Assembly (NCBI GenBank): GCA_030425785.1
Contig: JAUHYJ010000138.1
Coordinates: 1 to 8,368, forward strand
Origin: Acidimicrobiia bacterium
Lineage (GTDB): Bacteria; Actinomycetota; Acidimicrobiia; Acidimicrobiales; Ilumatobacteraceae
Length of the DNA: 8,368 bases
Direction: 5' to 3'
Part shown: positions 5,789 through 8,368 of the stretch, piece after piece
Layout of the letters: every line of letters starts with the position of its first letter
How positions within the stretch are numbered: position 1 is the stretch's first letter
Position numbers and translations under genes: made by a program
Notes under the pieces: generated by a model
The model's database searches: none
What the model saw: only the letters and a program-made list of their open reading frames with translations
What the model was told of the DNA's origin: nothing

Positions 5789-6892
5789 GTGCCGTCCGCC
5801 GCGACCGTGACCTCGCTGATCGCGATCGCTGCCTGCCTGACCGGTGCCGCCGTCGCGCTCGGGATGTGGCAGCAGCGCCGACGTGCCGTCCGCGCCCGGC
5901 GGATGCGGCACCCGGCCTCACCACCACCGGTCGCGATCGTGATCGACGAACCATCGCGGCGCTGGCGGCTCGAGGTGCCCGCCGATGCGCCACCGACCGC
6001 GGTCGACATCGTCAGCTGGCGCGTCGCCGCGTCGTCGGCCCGGTCATCGGCTCGCTCGTCGGCACCATGGACGAGCGAACCGATCGTCGAGCCGCTCGAG
6101 ATCGGTCCGGGCGGGTGGGCGCTCACCACGTCCGAGCCGCCGCCGGCGGCCACCTACGATGTCGTCCTCGCATGGACGAGCCATTCCGACGCTGGAGAAC
6201 TCCAGGGATCGCGCACGTTCCGGGTCGACGGTCGCCCGCGGCCGAGAGGGTTGACGCCACCGGCCGCGCCGTCGCGGTCACCCCTGCGATGGCCGCTCAT
6301 CGAGATCGCGTTGGCGGCGGTGCTGGCCGCGGCGCTGGTCCTGGTCGTCGTGCTCTGGTGGTCGACCGACGACTCGCCCACCGACGCCGTTCCCGGCACG
6401 ACGCGCGCGGTCGACGCCACCACCGTGCCGTCCGTCACGTCCGCGCCGCTCGCGTCTGCCACGACGGCACCCGCGATCGCAGCCACGACGGGTTCGCCGT
6501 CAGCCACCTCGGCCGCGCCGTCCACGACGGCCGCTGCCGGAACCACGCCGCCGACGGCCCCGACCGCCACGACGACACGCGCGACGACGACACGGGCGAC
6601 GACGTCGTCGACGACATCCACCACCGAGCCGAGGCCCACTGTCGAGATCGTCGCCTCGATCGACGCATGCGGTGCCGGCCCGAACTGTCTCGTCGCGTCG
6701 TTCACCATCGACGGCTTCGACGCGTCGCCCACCACCTACGTCTGTGAGTTCGCCGACGGCGAGCGGATCAGCTTCGGCTTCGGCGGTGACTCCGTCGTGC
6801 GGGCGTGTGCGACGGGCAGCACCGATGCGAGCATCACGATCGAGATCGAGGGCGTGCGCAGCGAGACGATCACCCGCGACGACGCCGGCTGA
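5789..6892 (+). CDS. Unrecognised two-segment membrane protein with Ser/Thr-rich stalk and four-cysteine outer domain
   Basis: I do not recognise this 367-residue protein. Visible parts are: hydrophobic segment 1 (about 5-26); an Arg-rich stretch RRRAVRARRMR (30-40) that should stay cytoplasmic; a beta-rich middle region (about 46-148) that could be an Ig- or fibronectin-like sandwich; hydrophobic segment 2 (about 169-190); a Thr/Ser/Ala/Pro linker (about 203-283); and a compact C-terminal domain (284-367) with Cys294, Cys300, Cys319 and Cys340, enough for two disulfides. The positive-inside rule puts the N terminus and the stalk plus tail outside and the middle region inside. The stalk suits a wall-spanning or glycosylated spacer. 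The GTG at 5789 keeps hydrophobic segment 1 intact. ATGs at 5773 and 5781 are in other frames. There is no clear Shine-Dalgarno. It diverges from the nfeD operon. Confidence 0.75.
   Translation: MPSAATVTSLIAIAACLTGAAVALGMWQQRRRAVRARRMRHPASPPPVAIVIDEPSRRWRLEVPADAPPTAVDIVSWRVAASSARSSARSSAPWTSEPIVEPLEIGPGGWALTTSEPPPAATYDVVLAWTSHSDAGELQGSRTFRVDGRPRPRGLTPPAAPSRSPLRWPLIEIALAAVLAAALVLVVVLWWSTDDSPTDAVPGTTRAVDATTVPSVTSAPLASATTAPAIAATTGSPSATSAAPSTTAAAGTTPPTAPTATTTRATTTRATTSSTTSTTEPRPTVEIVASIDACGAGPNCLVASFTIDGFDASPTTYVCEFADGERISFGFGGDSVVRACATGSTDASITIEIEGVRSETITRDDAG
6569..6598 (+). repeat. 15-nt tandem repeat in the Thr-rich stalk
   Basis: Two adjacent 15-nt units (6569-6583 and 6584-6598) encode TTTRA-TTTRA and differ at one base (CGC versus CGG for Arg). 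The following ACGACGTCG continues the pattern loosely. This is the kind of low-complexity repeat through which stalk length changes by slippage or recombination. Confidence 0.75.
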
Positions 6893-6913
6893 CGCGCCGC
6901 TGCCGATCGGCCG

Positions 6914-7804
6914 TCAACCGTCGCCGAGTACCGCCAGGCGACGCGCCGCCTGGTCGCGTCGATCGCGCTCGATCCGCTCGGGCACGACCGCTTCCCGGGG
7001 TCCGGTCGCCACGAAGTCGAGCGAGTCGGCGCCGAGCCCACGGAGGACCGCCCGCTCGACGGGCGAGTGATCGTGCCGGCGGTCGAACCGCATCGGGCTC
7101 CGCAGCGCGACGGGCGGGTTCGTGATGAACCGGGCGGTGCTGAGGTCGTTCGGCGACCAGGTGTGGAGCATGTGCGGGTGCATGAAGTACACGTCGCCGA
7201 TGCGCCCGCACGCCTGCTCGAAGTCCGCACAGCGCCCGACGATGTCGTCCGCGGGGATCTCGTGGAGTAGCACCCCGTCCGGGCGGTCCGCGAGGAAGCG
7301 GCTCACGTGGGCCACGGAGTCACATGCGAGCTGGGTGGGACCGCCACGTTCGTCGACGTCGGAGAAGAGGGCGATGACGAGCAGGCCCTGCTCCGGCGAA
7401 TCGAGGAAGTGCCGGAAGAAGTCGCCGTCGGCATGCCAGCCGTCGTGCGGGCGGATCTCCGGACCGGGTGGGCGCCAGGACAGGCCGGGGTCAGGGCCGA
7501 AGTTCGCGACGAAGTTGTCGGTCCACTCCCACGGCGCTTCGACACGGTCGGCACCGCCGACGAGTTGGCACGCGGCGGCCCACGCTCGCGGCGCCACCAC
7601 CCGTGCGTCGAACGTCGACGTCTGCGGTGGCCGGATGCGCCCGTTCGGCCAGCTCGCCGGGTCGTCGAGATCGCAGTACAGCCGTTCGCACGCCGCTCGG
7701 GTCTGGTCGAGCGCCCAGCGTCGATCGAAGCACTCGGTGACCCTGACGAATCCGCGCTCGACGAAGTGATCGATGTCGGCGTCGGACAGGACGGGCTCGC
7801 TCAC
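6914..7804 (-). CDS. Phytanoyl-CoA dioxygenase (PhyH) family Fe(II)/2-oxoglutarate oxygenase
   Basis: This 296-residue protein fits the PhyH family of non-haem iron, 2-oxoglutarate-dependent hydroxylases. The iron ligands are His124 and Asp126 in [10 protein letters not shown], and His214 in [12 protein letters not shown]. Arg225 in [10 protein letters not shown], 11 residues after the distal His, is the expected 2-oxoglutarate anchor. Other family cues are the N-terminal [15 protein letters not shown] (8-22) and [18 protein letters not shown] (146-163), the strand and turn before the core. Substrate cannot be read from sequence: members act on fatty acyl-CoAs, small metabolites and natural products, and no biosynthetic neighbour helps here. 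I chose the GTG at 7804 because it starts just before the conserved helix. The frame opens further to 7900 but would run into the csp promoter region. A CAAGAT hexamer lies 6 nt before the GTG. It converges on the membrane-protein gene with 21 bp between stops. Confidence 0.87.
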   Translation of the reverse strand: MSEPVLSDADIDHFVERGFVRVTECFDRRWALDQTRAACERLYCDLDDPASWPNGRIRPPQTSTFDARVVAPRAWAAACQLVGGADRVEAPWEWTDNFVANFGPDPGLSWRPPGPEIRPHDGWHADGDFFRHFLDSPEQGLLVIALFSDVDERGGPTQLACDSVAHVSRFLADRPDGVLLHEIPADDIVGRCADFEQACGRIGDVYFMHPHMLHTWSPNDLSTARFITNPPVALRSPMRFDRRHDHSPVERAVLRGLGADSLDFVATGPREAVVPERIERDRRDQAARRLAVLGDG

Positions 7805-7810
7805 GCCGAG

Positions 7811-7816
7811 ATCTTG
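7811..7816 (-). promoter_or_regulatory. Candidate -10 element for the PhyH-like gene
   Basis: On the minus strand this reads CAAGAT, 6 nt before the GTG at 7804. The spacing suits leaderless transcription, and there is no Shine-Dalgarno. No -35 was found. Confidence 0.25.
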
Positions 7817-7885
7817 CCACAGGCGGCCGAGCCCTGGTCGGGGGCCGATCGGTCGGGATGCCGTCCGACTCGGGCCGTCTGTCGA

Positions 7886-7891
7886 TAAGGT
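7886..7891 (+). promoter_or_regulatory. Candidate -10 element for the cold-shock gene
   Basis: TAAGGT (context TCGATAAGGTGCGG) would place transcription start near 7898 and give a leader of about 44 nt beginning with the hairpin at 7901-7922. An alternative is GATACA at 7924-7929, preceded by TGC as in an extended -10, which would leave almost no leader. The sequence does not decide between them. Confidence 0.35.
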
Positions 7892-7900
7892 GCGGCCCAC

Positions 7901-7922
7901 CAGTGATCGAGTCTGGTCACTG
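7901..7922 (+). repeat. Inverted repeat upstream of csp (leader hairpin or operator)
   Basis: CAGTGA and TCACTG are perfect 6-bp arms around a 10-nt centre. In RNA the stem can extend to 8 pairs, adding a U-G and a C-G pair, with a 6-nt loop. It lies 19 nt before the csp ATG. If transcription starts near 7898 it forms the very 5' end of the message; if it starts near 7936 it is DNA-level dyad symmetry just upstream of the promoter. Confidence 0.5.
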
Positions 7923-7941
7923 CGATACAGAAAGACATGCC

Positions 7942-8145
7942 ATGACCATCGGCACCGTGAAGTTCTTCAACGATCAGAAGGGCTTTGGTTTCATCAGTCG
8001 GGACGACGGCGACGACGTCTTCGTCCACTTCAGCAACATCGAGGGCACGGGCCGCCGTACCCTCCTCGACGGCCAGCAGGTCGAATTCGAGATCGGCCAG
8101 GGGCGTAAGGGTCCCGAGGCCACCAACGTGCGCGTCGTCGGCTGA
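7942..8145 (+). CDS. csp: Cold-shock domain protein (CspA family)
   Basis: This 67-residue single cold-shock domain has the usual family length. It starts [19 protein letters not shown] and carries RNP1 as KGFGFI (13-18) and RNP2 as VFVHF (26-30), with the aromatic residues that stack on single-stranded RNA or DNA. It also has the later [11 protein letters not shown] strand (41-51) and [10 protein letters not shown] (57-66). Such proteins act as RNA chaperones that melt mRNA structure, in the cold or constitutively. The ATG at 7942 was chosen over the out-of-frame ATG at 7937 and the longer in-frame reading from 7858 because it gives an exact family N terminus. GAAAG lies about 7 nt upstream as a weak Shine-Dalgarno. 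The gene is flanked by an upstream inverted repeat and a downstream hairpin series. Whether it is cold-induced cannot be seen. Confidence 0.96.
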   Translation: MTIGTVKFFNDQKGFGFISRDDGDDVFVHFSNIEGTGRRTLLDGQQVEFEIGQGRKGPEATNVRVVG

Positions 8146-8152
8146 CGACGCT

Positions 8153-8187
8153 GCGGGCTGCGCCCGCTCCCTCGAGCTTCGGCTCGG
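8153..8187 (+). terminator. Double-hairpin terminator candidate after csp
   Basis: Two stems follow the csp stop by 7 nt. The first is GCGGGC-TGC-GCCCGC (8153-8167), a perfect 6-bp G+C stem with a 3-nt loop. The second is CGAGC-TTCG-GCTCG (8173-8186), a perfect 5-bp stem closed by C-G around a UUCG tetraloop, a very stable RNA fold. Neither is followed by a T run, as is common for hairpin terminators in G+C-rich actinobacteria. Confidence 0.65.
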
Positions 8188-8191
8188 TTCC

Positions 8192-8229
8192 CGGCGATCC
8201 CGAGGCGTTCACGCGTCTCCGGATCGTTG
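8192..8229 (+). other. Long imperfect hairpin downstream of csp (third in series)
   Basis: CGATCC (8195-8200) pairs with GGATCG (8221-8226). A C-C mismatch follows, then GAG with CTC and GCG with CGC, with a 2-nt GT bulge and a TTCA loop (8208-8211). At the base, CGG (8192-8194) can pair with TTG (8227-8229) using two G-U wobbles, which work only in plus-strand RNA. That is about 15 pairs in all. It may be a backup terminator, a stabilising 3' UTR element or part of a small RNA; the sequence alone does not decide. Confidence 0.45.
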
Positions 8230-8368
8230 TGGCGCGCCCGGACACGGACTCATGTCGCCGGTGCCGCTGCGCGCTGAACCGGTCACGCTCGGTGGTATTC
8301 GAACACTGCGGGTGCGAAGTTGCCGCGCGCTTGACCGTGCTTCACATCGCCGGATCAGTCAGGTGTGG
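8230..8368. other. Right-end stretch without a recognisable gene
   Basis: No open frame with family features was seen in either direction, and no tRNA. TTGACC at 8331-8336 resembles a -35 box, with GATCAG 16 nt further on as a poor -10. A promoter for a gene beyond the edge is possible but weakly supported. Confidence 0.3.

Noticed and set aside
5707..6747. Plus-strand open frame of 346 codons with ATG starts at 5707 and 5773
   Set aside because: Its product is an Arg/Asp/His-rich shadow. The overlapping frame from 5789 has two clean hydrophobic segments, a stalk and a folded-looking domain.
7805..7900. 32-residue N-terminal extension of the PhyH-like protein
   Set aside because: It would occupy the csp promoter region, has no family similarity, and conserved sequence begins only after the GTG at 7804.
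8298..8303. TTCGAA resembling a tRNA T-loop
   Set aside because: The flanking bases do not form a 5-bp T-stem and no acceptor or anticodon arms can be laid out around it on either strand.
1..8368. CRISPR array, insertion sequence, toxin-antitoxin or phage genes
   Set aside because: No regularly spaced repeats, transposase or integrase motifs, terminal inverted repeats or small paired genes were seen; gene content is ordinary chromosomal.

Overview
The window is a G+C-rich stretch of bacterial chromosome of ordinary housekeeping character. Gene content and style suggest an actinobacterium: a DUF2510 membrane protein, an NfeD/stomatin pair organised as in mycobacteria, a short SSB paralog, many GTG starts and several starts that look leaderless. 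A member of the Acidimicrobiia is a reasonable guess, but that is inference. There are no transposases, integrases, CRISPR arrays, rRNAs or tRNAs, and I see no complete new defence or mobile system.

Layout, left to right. The 5' end of a HAD-IIA phosphatase gene leaves the window on the minus strand (1-195). It diverges from a plus-strand DUF1015 gene (240-1430). Next come two minus-strand genes: a short SSB-like protein (1482-1817) and, upstream of it, a class II fructose-bisphosphate aldolase (1944-3023). The aldolase diverges from a plus-strand deoxycytidylate deaminase (3102-3593), and the two candidate -10 elements lie in one small inverted repeat. The deaminase converges, with only 3 nt between stop codons, on a compact minus-strand operon read in the order nfeD-like (5159-5662), stomatin/SPFH (4149-5162), DUF2510 membrane protein (3597-4142). 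A divergent plus-strand gene (5789-6892) encodes an unrecognised two-segment membrane protein with a Ser/Thr-rich stalk and a four-cysteine outer domain. It converges on a phytanoyl-CoA dioxygenase-like gene (6914-7804, minus). Last is a cold-shock protein gene (7942-8145, plus) with a possible 5' leader hairpin and three hairpins in a row after its stop. The final 140 bases hold no recognisable gene.

How the parts fit: the aldolase serves glycolysis/gluconeogenesis, the deaminase serves dTTP supply, and the SSB-like and cold-shock proteins bind single-stranded nucleic acid. The nfeD-stomatin-DUF2510 operon is the one clear functional unit, probably a membrane-organising complex to which the DUF2510 protein may be an accessory. 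The observations most worth a second look are the aromatic-poor, tail-less SSB paralog, the hairpin series after csp, the fused divergent promoters at fba, and the DUF2510 partner in the stomatin operon.
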